The notes beneath the pieces were generated by a model. It saw only the letters and a program-made list of their open reading frames with translations. It ran no database searches and was not told where the DNA came from. Shown here piece by piece: positions 46,155 through 55,475 of a stretch of 64,000 bases of DNA (positions are counted from its first letter, which is position 1; the number at the start of each line of letters is the position of its first letter). Both the position numbers and the translations under genes were made by a program. The DNA is from Cytophagaceae bacterium (GTDB taxonomy: Bacteria > Bacteroidota > Bacteroidia > Cytophagales > Spirosomataceae), in NCBI GenBank assembly GCA_027491315.1, contig JAIXWL010000010.1, forward strand, positions 372,001 through 436,000, given 5' to 3'.

Positions 46155-46916
46155 ATGTCAATCCATATAGAAGAACATACTACTTTAGATGAAATCGTAT
46201 TTCAGAATAGAAATCAAGAATACGGCGCATTTCAATTAAGGGCTATTTATCCTTCTACTTTAAATAAATCAGCTCTAAAAGGATCCCTCCTTTTTACCCT
46301 GGTCATCGTATTGATGTTTTGTTACCATATCTGGGAGGATGCTCAGTCCCAGAAAACAGATGTAGGCAAAGAGGTGATGGCAGAAGTAATGCGATTAGCT
46401 CCTCCCCCTCCAGTAAAAAAACAGGATGAGTTAGCTCCACCTCCGCCCAAAGAAATTCCAAAAGTTACCACAACTAAGTTTTTACCCCCAGAAATTAGAC
46501 CTGATGATGACCCTGAGCCAGTAGTTAGGCCACCAGAGCAAGATAAAATCAAAGGTAATCCAGGAAGAGTGGATGCCATAGGAGATGTTACGGAGGGGCA
46601 AGCAGACGGAGCAGAGATAGAAGCAGAACCTCCGGCCATAGCTTACCCATTCAATAATGGGGTTTGGGAGTGGCCCAGCGGAAAAAGTCTGCAAAGCCTG
46701 ATTCCGGTAGGCTCCACCGCTTGCTCTGTTGACTTTAGAATCAAAATTAAAGCGGATGGAACGGTGAAAGAAATTCAGACCAACAGTGATTGCGAAAGTA
46801 ATGTGGAGGGAATTCTCACAAATTATTTTAAGAACCATCGTTTTGTATTACAAAACTCCAAAAAAGTGGGAATCGGTGCGGCAGTGACTTCAAAAAAAGA
46901 GTACATTTTGAATTAA
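46155..46916 (+). CDS. TonB-family paralogue with a diverged C-terminal domain
   Basis: A 253-residue protein. The ATG at 46155 is preferred to an upstream TTG because it aligns with the TonB at 6884. The N-terminus LDEIVFQNRNQEYGAF, one membrane helix (about 38-56), a Pro-rich spacer and the shared stretch KEIPKVTTTKFLPPEI show common ancestry. The C-terminal domain is unlike the classical one: the FPGG and LKYP motifs are missing, and two Cys (in STACSVDF and NSDCES) appear. No exbB/exbD is adjacent. It begins a run with the TPR and barrel genes. Confidence 0.85.
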   Translation: MSIHIEEHTTLDEIVFQNRNQEYGAFQLRAIYPSTLNKSALKGSLLFTLVIVLMFCYHIWEDAQSQKTDVGKEVMAEVMRLAPPPPVKKQDELAPPPPKEIPKVTTTKFLPPEIRPDDDPEPVVRPPEQDKIKGNPGRVDAIGDVTEGQADGAEIEAEPPAIAYPFNNGVWEWPSGKSLQSLIPVGSTACSVDFRIKIKADGTVKEIQTNSDCESNVEGILTNYFKNHRFVLQNSKKVGIGAAVTSKKEYILN

Positions 46917-46942
46917 AGTAAGATTCCCTATTGAAAATTGAC

Positions 46943-49900
46943 ATGATGACGGCAAATAAATCAGCCCATTTTTACACACCTATTTACCTATTCTTCTTCA
47001 TTTTGGGAATAGGTCTTCTGATGACGCTACCGGGTTTTTCACAAGACTCCAACATCAATAAAAGCCCAGCAGAGCAATTTAGAGTAGCCAAAGATTATTA
47101 CAATGCCGCCAATTACGCGGCGGCTAGAATGGAATTTTCTTTGTTCTTGGAAAAAAATGCCAAAGATTTCGATCGTAATTCCAATGAAATTGTTGATGCA
47201 GAATTCTTTATCGTATTATGTGATTTTTACATCAACACCACACGAGCCAAGGTGGCAGTGGAACGTTTTATTGCCAACCATCCTTCAAGTTTAAAAACAT
47301 CTATTTTGGTTAAGGAAATTGGGAGCTTTCTCTATAAAGCAGGTCAATACCAAGATGCAATTCAATACATAGAACAACGGGTATCCATCTTAGATCCTGA
47401 AATACGATTTCAATTAGCGATTTGCTATTTACAGGTGGGCTTAAATACCAAAGCGCTGAGCTTGTTTGAATTATTGAGTAATGATGACAATGAATCTGTG
47501 GCCTACGCTGCCTCCTATTATTCCGGATTATTGAAGTTAAATCAAAAACAATTTTCTTCGGCCATTTTTGATCTAAAGAAGGCTGACGAAGCCCCTTTTC
47601 AATTAGCTCAAATTCCCCTTTCGGATTCGGTTTGGGTCAGAATTAAAAGACAAATTCCCACCATGATTACCCAGGCCTATTACCAAATGGGACCTGAAAA
47701 ATACGCTGATTTAATTGCTTACGCGGAGCCAATTGTATTAAATGACCGTAGAGAGGTAGAGAAATCTGATATCGCTAGGTTGTTGGGGGACATCTATTTT
47801 AACCAAGGAAAATTCAGCAAGTCGGCTGAAATTTATGCCAAATATTTAGTGATTAATGAAAACAAAAAAACGGTGTTGCAAAGTAACACCGAGGATATTC
47901 CGCTGAAACAGGCCTTTTCATTCTTCAAATCTGGGCAGTATCAAGCCAGTGAAAATTTACTCAACAAAATTATTGGAAATGAAAACTTGACTGATTCTTT
48001 AAGTCAATTAATTCACTATCAAATAGGGATGTCTCAATTTCATCTCAAAAACTATACTGCTGCAGTTTCTTCCTTAGAAAAAGCCATTCAAGTTAATTGG
48101 AATAAATCTTTGTCAGAAGATGCCTCTTTCAACTTATTGGTAAGCTTGGAAAACCAAGGGTCTTTTGATGCCTTGTTAGGTAAAATAAAGGAATTTGTTC
48201 GTCAATATCCTCAAAGCAAGCACCTGGTACCGCTAAATACCATGATTGTTCATGCCATCAGCGAATGTAGCAAAGAAGGCACTGGCATTTACCAAGTCAA
48301 GGAATTTTTCACCTTTAATATTTTTGCTACCGAAGAATTTAAAAAAGCCTATCAAGAGAGAGCCTATGCCCTAGCCATTGAACTTTTTGATCGCCAAGAC
48401 AATCTCGCTCATGTCGATCAAATCCTGGGGTTAATCGAAGAAGTAAAAGCATTTCCATTCAACCCTCAATTGGTCTTTTTAGCCAAGGTTTTACAAGGTG
48501 AAACCTATGGTATTTTAGGCAAAGCTTACCTTCAAAAGAAAAAGTCTCCCCTAAATAAAGAGGAAGAAAAAGTGTACCAATACTATTTAAACCAACTTAT
48601 TGATATTTATTCCTCCATTCATCAAATCCCTGTACCGAAAAATCCAGGAAGAGAATTGGCTTTGGATAGCTTAGCGCTAAAATTTCAACTAAAATCAGCC
48701 TTGTTAAATACCTTGATTGATTTAAATCAACAAAGACCGACACAGTTAGCTTTGGCAGAGGAATTGTTTAACTCCCCATTAGCAGAAGCATCTACCCGAA
48801 AAAAGGTGATTGAAGTATGGAAATACAATTCGACCAAAGAGGCATCTGAATACCAAGAAAATAATATTCTTGCTCAAACCATCGGCTTGTTGGAAATCGC
48901 CTATAACAAAGGGAGCACTTCAGAAAAAGAAAATTATTTGTGGGATAAAATCAAAATCCTAGAAAAGCTTCGTAGATACGAAGATGTAAGTGATTTATAT
49001 GGGAAGTTCCTGAAGGAATTCCCCAATTCCATTCATAAGGAAACGGCTACCTTGAATCAATGGATTAGTTTATATCAAAAAGGAGGCCGTGAAAATTTAA
49101 TTCAAGCCATAAAAGGCTTCTCAGATATTATAGGAAAAAATCCACCTACTGCCCTAAACTATAAAAGAGCTCTGGATTTTAGGTCGCAGACATATGATAA
49201 GCTATCCATCCTATCCCAGGGTGAAGAACTCATGAACTTTGGACGATTAGCCATTCAGGATAAGGAGGAGCAATTGGGTAGTAGCCAAGGAGACACCATC
49301 CGAGTGAGTGTGGTTAATAAGCTTAAAAACATTTACAAAAGATTAAATCTTGAGGTAGAATGGGTGAAAAAGCATTACCAGGAATACGGAAGCGAGGAGA
49401 AGTTTTGGGAAGATTGCATGGAAATTTACCAAAGTAAACGCTGGGATATAGCCCGAACTACCCTTTTAGAATTTCAAAAAATCTATCCTAATTCGAAGAA
49501 TAGTAATACCCTTTTAAAAAATCTAGCTGCTAGTTCAGATAGCTTACATGATTATCCAAAGGCTATTGAATTTTATCAACAAATTATCAGCAAAAAAGAT
49601 AAATTTAAAACAACGGAGGTTATTAATGCAGCGAAAAGAACGGGGGAATTAGCCCTGACAAATAACCAATTACATGTGGCGATTCATTCTTTTCAGTTTA
49701 TCAAGTCGTATACTAAAGTTAGCCGTTATCAGAAATTAGCCAATGAAAATTTAGTTCAAATCTATTTACAATCGAAGCAGTTGGATTCCTTGTATCAATT
49801 AACGTCCACCTGGGATGACTTGTATGAAGTGGATGAGAAAAATGAATTCTATCAACAATATGTACAAATTTCAGAAGAAGCCCAACAGCCTGAATTAGTT

Positions 49901-50239
49901 AAAAAATGGTTACAAAGAATCAGTGTTAATAACCATTTAAGCCCGATTGTTCAACAGATTGTAATAGGTGCTGAAGCTGAATTGAAATATGCTCAGCTCT
50001 TATACCAAGAAAAGAAACACGCTGAATTGGATGAACTATTAGACAAAACCTTGATTCGGAAAGTAGTTCCGACAAACATACGGACGAAAAAAACCTATTT
50101 CAGAGGGCTATTATTATATGCTGACAATTTAATGGCCATAGATCAAAAAGATAAAGCCATGGGATATTATATGGCATTAGCCAAAAATATGACCAAAGAA
50201 AATGATGTAAGAAATTTAGCCAAGAATCGATTAAAATAG
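46943..50239 (+). CDS. Very large exported TPR protein
   Basis: About 1098 residues from the ATG at 46943 (an upstream TTG at 46931 is less likely). A signal peptide (about 1-34, hydrophobic FFFILGIGLLMTLPGFSQ) is followed by TPR/Sel1-like helical repeats over nearly the whole length, such as AEQFRVAKDYYNAANYAAARMEF near the start. No enzyme domain is seen. It would form a long periplasmic superhelix able to bind several partners. It follows the TonB paralogue by 26 nt and the barrel gene starts on the very next base. Confidence 0.85.
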   Translation: MMTANKSAHFYTPIYLFFFILGIGLLMTLPGFSQDSNINKSPAEQFRVAKDYYNAANYAAARMEFSLFLEKNAKDFDRNSNEIVDAEFFIVLCDFYINTTRAKVAVERFIANHPSSLKTSILVKEIGSFLYKAGQYQDAIQYIEQRVSILDPEIRFQLAICYLQVGLNTKALSLFELLSNDDNESVAYAASYYSGLLKLNQKQFSSAIFDLKKADEAPFQLAQIPLSDSVWVRIKRQIPTMITQAYYQMGPEKYADLIAYAEPIVLNDRREVEKSDIARLLGDIYFNQGKFSKSAEIYAKYLVINENKKTVLQSNTEDIPLKQAFSFFKSGQYQASENLLNKIIGNENLTDSLSQLIHYQIGMSQFHLKNYTAAVSSLEKAIQVNWNKSLSEDASFNLLVSLENQGSFDALLGKIKEFVRQYPQSKHLVPLNTMIVHAISECSKEGTGIYQVKEFFTFNIFATEEFKKAYQERAYALAIELFDRQDNLAHVDQILGLIEEVKAFPFNPQLVFLAKVLQGETYGILGKAYLQKKKSPLNKEEEKVYQYYLNQLIDIYSSIHQIPVPKNPGRELALDSLALKFQLKSALLNTLIDLNQQRPTQLALAEELFNSPLAEASTRKKVIEVWKYNSTKEASEYQENNILAQTIGLLEIAYNKGSTSEKENYLWDKIKILEKLRRYEDVSDLYGKFLKEFPNSIHKETATLNQWISLYQKGGRENLIQAIKGFSDIIGKNPPTALNYKRALDFRSQTYDKLSILSQGEELMNFGRLAIQDKEEQLGSSQGDTIRVSVVNKLKNIYKRLNLEVEWVKKHYQEYGSEEKFWEDCMEIYQSKRWDIARTTLLEFQKIYPNSKNSNTLLKNLAASSDSLHDYPKAIEFYQQIISKKDKFKTTEVINAAKRTGELALTNNQLHVAIHSFQFIKSYTKVSRYQKLANENLVQIYLQSKQLDSLYQLTSTWDDLYEVDEKNEFYQQYVQISEEAQQPELVKKWLQRISVNNHLSPIVQQIVIGAEAELKYAQLLYQEKKHAELDELLDKTLIRKVVPTNIRTKKTYFRGLLLYADNLMAIDQKDKAMGYYMALAKNMTKENDVRNLAKNRLK

Positions 50240-51928
50240 ATGAAAACCAGCACAAGAAATTCATACTTACGATATATTCTTCTTATCATTGGCTTTATGG
50301 TAAAGACCGAAATGGCCTTGTCATTTGTTCCCCAAACGGCAGATACCATTCGTATTAATCGAGAAGTCAATTTAGGGGAATTAAAACTTTCCCAAGAGAA
50401 AATTAAATTACCCACTTTTCAGGATAAGAAAAGCAGCCAAAAGCCAGTGGATGTGCCCTTAAACTGGAGTAGCCAAGAGGAACATCCTTTGAAATGGTCT
50501 AAAATCAATCCGAGGGACGGGGAGATTTATGGATTGGATTCTCTGAATAACAACATAATTAGGGTAGGTGCCGGAAATTTTGGATATACCTATTTGAATT
50601 TAAATCTGAATAAAGCAGATCAAAGATTAGGCTTTTATTTATCCCATGATGCCTATGCGGAAGGGCCTGTGGCTGATATCTTTTCAAGAAAAAAATTGAA
50701 CAATGTCAAAGTCTGGAGTCGCTCTCGAGCAGATAGCAAACTAGAATTGGAGACGCATGCCGCTTATTCCCAACTGGGAACTAATTACTACGGTTTTGAA
50801 CCCGGACAAAAAATCCCAAGTTTCCGTGATCAGCGATTAGTGTACGATACCTATAACTTTTTCGGAAAATTTGGCACTAATATCCCCCGATCAACCTTTG
50901 ATTTTAATGCTAGCCTAGATGTCTCAAGGATAAGTAATCTGAGTGAAGTCAGCGAATTAACTAGCAATGGCTCCTTCTATTCTAAGATAAAATTAAAGTC
51001 CAATTCATTCATCAACTTAAGTGGGGAAATGATACTCTCAGAATACAAAACTCCTGCTCTGACCCTGACGAGGAGTTTTTCTAGGCTTAGACCTTTTTAT
51101 ACTTATTCTAATTACTTTGTAACCGTTTCAGCAGGAGCCCATTTCTTACAAGAAACAAGTGACGGCCCTGAACCAGCTAAGACAAGCTTTTTCCCTCAAT
51201 TTTTAATCGACTTTTCAAGCCTAGACTATATCCATTTTTTTGCTGGATTAGGTGGAGATGTGCAATTCAATACTTATGCCAATTTTGTGAAACAAAATCC
51301 ATGGGTTTCTCCTACTATTTTATTGAAAAACTCATCTCAAGTAGGTAACCTTTATGCTGGAATTAAAGGTACCAACCGTACCGATAAAGATAAAGCAGGT
51401 GATATTGATTTTGAATTTAAGATTGCTTATTCAGAATATACAGATTTACCCATCATTACTAATGCTGCATCAGATCCTACCCAATTCGTATTAAGTTATG
51501 TTGGTGGCTTAAAAAAGGTACAAGTCACTACCTTCTCAGGAAATTTTGACCTACAAATAAGTCGATCCATCAAAAGTGCCGTCCGATTTAATTATGATAG
51601 CTACGAATCCTTAGGAGATTTGGAGAAAGCATTTCATAGGCCTGCCTGGAAGATAAATTGGAATGGGACCATCTTATTAGGTAACAAACTTTCTCTTATT
51701 CCTACCATAGAATACATTAATGGATTATATGCTTGGAGTCCAAAGGATTCAAAAGCCATAGCCATGGACGAGATTTTTGATTTAAATTGTCATATCAATT
51801 TCAAGTTTAATGATAAAGTAGCCCTAGGAGTTAATTTGAATAATTTATTGAACAGAAATTTCCAACGCTACCTGAATTATCCTAGCCTAGGTTATAATTT
51901 TGGAGGAGTACTGACTTATTCCTTTTAA
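50240..51928 (+). CDS. Outer-membrane beta-barrel, TonB-receptor-like, without plug
   Basis: A 562-residue protein with a signal peptide (about 1-28). A ~100-residue N-terminal linker leads into many alternating amphipathic strands, ending in a final strand LTYSF with the C-terminal Phe typical of barrel proteins. The late part (LGVNLNNLLNRNFQRYLNYPSLG) resembles the last strands of TonB-dependent receptors, but there is no plug domain. Its ATG follows the TPR stop directly, showing tight coupling. Substrate unknown. Confidence 0.85.
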   Translation: MKTSTRNSYLRYILLIIGFMVKTEMALSFVPQTADTIRINREVNLGELKLSQEKIKLPTFQDKKSSQKPVDVPLNWSSQEEHPLKWSKINPRDGEIYGLDSLNNNIIRVGAGNFGYTYLNLNLNKADQRLGFYLSHDAYAEGPVADIFSRKKLNNVKVWSRSRADSKLELETHAAYSQLGTNYYGFEPGQKIPSFRDQRLVYDTYNFFGKFGTNIPRSTFDFNASLDVSRISNLSEVSELTSNGSFYSKIKLKSNSFINLSGEMILSEYKTPALTLTRSFSRLRPFYTYSNYFVTVSAGAHFLQETSDGPEPAKTSFFPQFLIDFSSLDYIHFFAGLGGDVQFNTYANFVKQNPWVSPTILLKNSSQVGNLYAGIKGTNRTDKDKAGDIDFEFKIAYSEYTDLPIITNAASDPTQFVLSYVGGLKKVQVTTFSGNFDLQISRSIKSAVRFNYDSYESLGDLEKAFHRPAWKINWNGTILLGNKLSLIPTIEYINGLYAWSPKDSKAIAMDEIFDLNCHINFKFNDKVALGVNLNNLLNRNFQRYLNYPSLGYNFGGVLTYSF

Positions 51929-51954
51929 ACCAAACTCATTCCATCTTTTTAAAT

Positions 51955-51962
51955 TAATTTTG
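51955..51962 (+). promoter_or_regulatory. -7 promoter element placed almost on the gpsA start
   Basis: TAATTTTG matches TAnnTTTG and ends only 4 nt before the gpsA ATG (51967). A transcript from it would begin at or near the start codon, so a leaderless mRNA is possible. Confidence 0.5.
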
Positions 51963-51966
51963 TGCT

Positions 51967-52992
51967 ATGAGTCAAATCGAGGAACTAAAGAAAAAAATCC
52001 CTACCCACATCACGGTATTGGGAGGGGGAAGTTGGGCAACAGCTCTAGTCAAAATCTTATCCGAAAATCAGGTTAAAATCAAGTGGTGGATTCGAAGAAA
52101 ATCGGACGTAGACTTTATCAGAAAATACAACCATAATCCTAGTTATTTAACCGATGTAGCCATAAATCCGCGGAAAGTAAAGACATACCACAAAATGTCT
52201 GATGCTTTGAATGGAGTAGAATACATCATTTTGGCAGTTCCCGCAGCTTTTATTCCAAGTACGCTAAAGGACCTAAATAAAAAGCATTTTGAAGGCAAAA
52301 AAGTAGTCTCAGCTATCAAAGGTATGATACCTGATGAAAACATGTTGGTTACTGACTGGATAGAACGCGAATTCAACCTGCCTTTGGGGCAAACCTGTGT
52401 AATCGCTGGACCATGTCATGCAGAAGAAGTAGCTTTAGAAAAACAATCTTACCTGACAATTGCATCTCCCAATTTGGCTTTAGCTCAGACTTTTTCTAAC
52501 CTCCTAAATAGTCGTTTTTTACAATCTCATGCTATTGAAGATTTATACGGAGTGGAGTATTGCGCCGTTATCAAAAATATTATAGCCATGGCCTGCGGTA
52601 TTACGCGAGGATTAGGTTTTGGTGATAACTTTCAAGCCGTTTTGGTTAGTAATGCCATGCAAGAAATTAAACTTTTCTTGGATGCGGTATATCCTGAAAC
52701 AAACCGCGATTTAAATAGCTCTGGATATTTGGGCGACTTATTGGTGACCGCCTATTCGCAGTTTTCCAGAAATAGAACCTTTGGAAATATGATTGGAAGA
52801 GGGTATTCTGTTAAATCTGCTCAGATTGAGATGAATATGATTGCAGAAGGATATTATGCTGTGAGAAGTATTTATCATATATCAAGACAACATAACATCC
52901 ACCTACCGATCATTGAGGCAGTATATGCCATTGTATATGAAAAAGCGAATCCTCAATTAGAGATGAACAAATTGAAGGGCTTTCTCAAGTAA
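51967..52992 (+). CDS. gpsA: Glycerol-3-phosphate dehydrogenase (NAD(P)+)
   Basis: A 341-residue GpsA. The dinucleotide motif GGGSWAT is at 19-25, VPAAFIPSTL follows, and the catalytic-core stretch YCAVIKNIIAMACGI holds the active Lys. It reduces dihydroxyacetone phosphate to sn-glycerol-3-phosphate for phospholipid synthesis, the counterpart of GlpD. It meets the convergent HIT gene with no gap, and a terminator-like hairpin lies past the stop within that gene. Confidence 0.95.
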   Translation: MSQIEELKKKIPTHITVLGGGSWATALVKILSENQVKIKWWIRRKSDVDFIRKYNHNPSYLTDVAINPRKVKTYHKMSDALNGVEYIILAVPAAFIPSTLKDLNKKHFEGKKVVSAIKGMIPDENMLVTDWIEREFNLPLGQTCVIAGPCHAEEVALEKQSYLTIASPNLALAQTFSNLLNSRFLQSHAIEDLYGVEYCAVIKNIIAMACGITRGLGFGDNFQAVLVSNAMQEIKLFLDAVYPETNRDLNSSGYLGDLLVTAYSQFSRNRTFGNMIGRGYSVKSAQIEMNMIAEGYYAVRSIYHISRQHNIHLPIIEAVYAIVYEKANPQLEMNKLKGFLK

Positions 52993-53385
52993 TTACAAAA
53001 ACGAACGAATCTGTTCGGCCGTTTTTGCCAAGGAATCCTGACTAACTTGTAGCTTAGCTTGCGTGAAATTCAAATCGTTGGCTGTGTTCATAGGTACTAA
53101 ATGTACGTGCGCGTGAGGCACTTCCAAACCAATAACTGCAATACCTATGCGCTTACATGGAATAGCCTTTCTGATGGCTGGGGCGACACTTTGAGCAAAT
53201 TTCATCAGGTCACCCAACATATCTGGTGACAGATCAAAAATATAGTCAATTTCTTGCTTAGGCACCACCAAGACATGCCCTTCTACCAAAGGCATTACAT
53301 CCAAAAATGCTAAAAAATGCTCATTCTCAGCTATTTTGTGACATGGAATTTCTCCTGAAATAATTTTGCTAAATATTGTACTCAT
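52993..53385 (-). CDS. HIT family protein
   Basis: A 130-residue HIT hydrolase. The metal- and nucleotide-binding triad motif is HAHVHLVPM with His at 91, 93 and 95, and the fold start is IFSKIISGEIPCHKIAEN. Such proteins hydrolyse nucleotide phosphoramidates or dinucleoside polyphosphates. It lies 1 nt downstream of kup on the same strand, so co-transcription is likely although the roles seem unrelated. Confidence 0.93.
   Translation of the reverse strand: MSTIFSKIISGEIPCHKIAENEHFLAFLDVMPLVEGHVLVVPKQEIDYIFDLSPDMLGDLMKFAQSVAPAIRKAIPCKRIGIAVIGLEVPHAHVHLVPMNTANDLNFTQAKLQVSQDSLAKTAEQIRSFL
52996..53027. terminator. Terminator-like hairpin inside the HIT gene 3' end
   Basis: Stem CAAAAACG (52996-53003) / CGTTTTTG (53020-53027) with an inner CGAA/TTCG pairing. 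Both ends have A/T runs, so it can work for both gpsA and the HIT gene. It overlaps the last codons of the HIT protein. Confidence 0.7.
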
Positions 53386-53386
53386 A

Positions 53387-55348
53387 TTAGTCTATACGTC
53401 TCAAATTACACTTTGAAATAGGTTTGATGATTAATGGTACTTTTTCTAATTTCACCGCATCACTATCTAAACCAAACCATTTATCTTCCGAATTCATGAA
53501 CTGTTTTAAGAAGAAATAAAACTTCATAACCAATCTGTCCATCAGAGGTAATTCATTATCAAAGGACAAGAATTTCTCCAATACAACAAAACGGAAATCA
53601 CCAATCACATTTTGCTCATTTAAGGATTTATAACGAGAGGTAATATCCACCTCTCCTCGGGCAACCATTTCCTCAACTACTTTTCTAAAGTATAAATTGA
53701 TTCTTTGTTCCACCCGAAAACCCAATTTAAAATTCACTTTAATGATATCATCAGGTTCTATCACCGTTACCTTATAATCCATAGTATAAGGTTCATCTAG
53801 TGTATCTACGTGTACAAACCAGTAAATATCAGCACGTTTGGGTCTGCGTTGAAAAATGGAATAGATAATCTTAGATTCAATGTCAGAAACTCGCCCTGCA
53901 TTCGACATAAAGACCAAATGGGTGGCATATTTTGGTATGGTTTCATCTCGACTAAGTTCCTTCAAAGGTTCTACGTAATCAGATAATTTTTCATATTCCG
54001 TCAAGTCTTTCTTAATACGTGTAGCTCTAAACCACACATACATAACCAATAAAATCACCCCAGCTATAAACAAGGAAACATAACCCCCATGCGAGAATTT
54101 CTGCAAGTTGGCTACTAGAAATGCTCCTTCTAAGGAAATATAAACGACTAAAAATAGGAGTATCCACCACATGTCGACTTTCTTAATGTGAAGGTAATAA
54201 GCCATCAGTGAGGTCGTCATTAGCATGGTTAAGGTAATCGCTAAACCATAGGCTGCTTCCATGTTAGATGATTCTTTGAACCAAAGTACCACACCTACAC
54301 AACCCATCCATAAAAAGATATTAATGGAGGGCACATACAATTGTCCCTTTTGATCTGAAGGATAAATCAAGCGAACTTTTGGCCAGAAATTCAAGCGAAT
54401 AGCTTCCGAAATCAAGGTAAAAGAACCAGAAATCAAGGCTTGGCTAGCAATGACAGCCGCAGCCGTAGCGATACAAATACCTGTGAATAAGAATTCTCTA
54501 GGCAGTAATTCGAAAATAGGTTTTCTGCCATCCAATAACATTCCTTGATGATGCAATAACCAAGCCCCTTGTCCGAAATATTGCAATAACAGAGCAATTT
54601 TAACAAAAATCCAACTGATTCGGATATTTTCACGACCGCAATGACCTAAATCTGAATACAGTGCTTCCGCCCCTGTAGTACATAAAAATACGGCTCCTAA
54701 AGTCCAAAAACCAGCTGTCCCGGCTTGATGAGTTGTCAAAAGTTCCCATGCATAATGCGGTGATACGGCTCTCAAAATACTCCAGTCATTCTCAATCCAC
54801 ATTAAGCCTGTGAAAGCCAACATACTAAACCAAAGCAACATAATAGGGCCAAATAACTTACCCACTACCTTGGTTCCTAAAATTTGGAAAATAAATAAAG
54901 CAGTTAATATAACGATTACGATGGGAACTGTATCCGTCACATAGGGTAGTCCTTCTTTTGTTTTCAACATTTTTAAACCTTCCACAGCCGAAGAAACCGA
55001 AATTGGGGGCGTAATAATTCCATCGGCCAATAAAGTGGCTCCACCAATGATGGCTGGTAAGGTTAACCATTTAGCATGACGGCGAACTAAAGCAAATAGG
55101 GCAAAAATACCCCCTTCTCCTTTGTTGTCTGCACGCAAGATTAAAATTACATACTTGAGGGTAGTTTGGAGGGTCAATGTCCAAAAAATACAGGACAATC
55201 CTCCCAATATCATCAGCTCATTGATAGGGTCATTTCCTATGATGGCCTGCATAACATACAAAGGAGATGTCCCAATATCTCCGTAGATGATACCCATAGC
55301 TACCAGCAGACCAGCTGCCGTAACAGTATTTTTGTGTTTTTGTTCCAT
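53387..55348 (-). CDS. kup: KUP-family potassium uptake transporter
   Basis: A 653-residue transporter. About twelve membrane helices occupy the first 450 residues, with the family start AMGIIYGDIGTSPLYVMQAI and GALFALVRR-like loop (EGGIFALFALVRRHAKW). A ~200-residue cytoplasmic C-terminal domain follows. It imports K+ with H+. The leader contains an unusual 22-bp palindrome (see findings) suggesting specific control. Confidence 0.95.
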   Translation of the reverse strand: MEQKHKNTVTAAGLLVAMGIIYGDIGTSPLYVMQAIIGNDPINELMILGGLSCIFWTLTLQTTLKYVILILRADNKGEGGIFALFALVRRHAKWLTLPAIIGGATLLADGIITPPISVSSAVEGLKMLKTKEGLPYVTDTVPIVIVILTALFIFQILGTKVVGKLFGPIMLLWFSMLAFTGLMWIENDWSILRAVSPHYAWELLTTHQAGTAGFWTLGAVFLCTTGAEALYSDLGHCGRENIRISWIFVKIALLLQYFGQGAWLLHHQGMLLDGRKPIFELLPREFLFTGICIATAAAVIASQALISGSFTLISEAIRLNFWPKVRLIYPSDQKGQLYVPSINIFLWMGCVGVVLWFKESSNMEAAYGLAITLTMLMTTSLMAYYLHIKKVDMWWILLFLVVYISLEGAFLVANLQKFSHGGYVSLFIAGVILLVMYVWFRATRIKKDLTEYEKLSDYVEPLKELSRDETIPKYATHLVFMSNAGRVSDIESKIIYSIFQRRPKRADIYWFVHVDTLDEPYTMDYKVTVIEPDDIIKVNFKLGFRVEQRINLYFRKVVEEMVARGEVDITSRYKSLNEQNVIGDFRFVVLEKFLSFDNELPLMDRLVMKFYFFLKQFMNSEDKWFGLDSDAVKLEKVPLIIKPISKCNLRRID

Positions 55349-55402
55349 TATAATGTGTGGGAGCGTAAATGTAATACCAATCGAATGTGTTTATCGTAAG
55401 AA

Positions 55403-55415
55403 TGCAATAATTGCA
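55403..55415. promoter_or_regulatory. 13-bp palindrome in the kup leader
   Basis: TGCAATAATTGCA: two 6-nt arms around one base, 55 nt before the kup start and within its predicted leader. Confidence 0.45.
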
Positions 55416-55439
55416 AAAAATTGTACTATTATCGGTTGG

Positions 55440-55461
55440 TTTCTTGAAATATTTCAAGAAA
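55440..55461. promoter_or_regulatory. Perfect 22-bp palindrome at the kup transcription start
   Basis: Arm TTTCTTGAAAT and its exact complement with no spacer. It lies immediately downstream of the predicted -7 element, a position suited to a repressor operator or an mRNA 5' hairpin. Confidence 0.6.
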
Positions 55462-55467
55462 CGGCAG

Positions 55468-55475
55468 CAAATATA
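55468..55475 (-). promoter_or_regulatory. Candidate -7 element of kup
   Basis: Reads TATATTTG on the minus strand, a perfect TAnnTTTG match, about 120 nt before the kup ATG. Confidence 0.5.
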
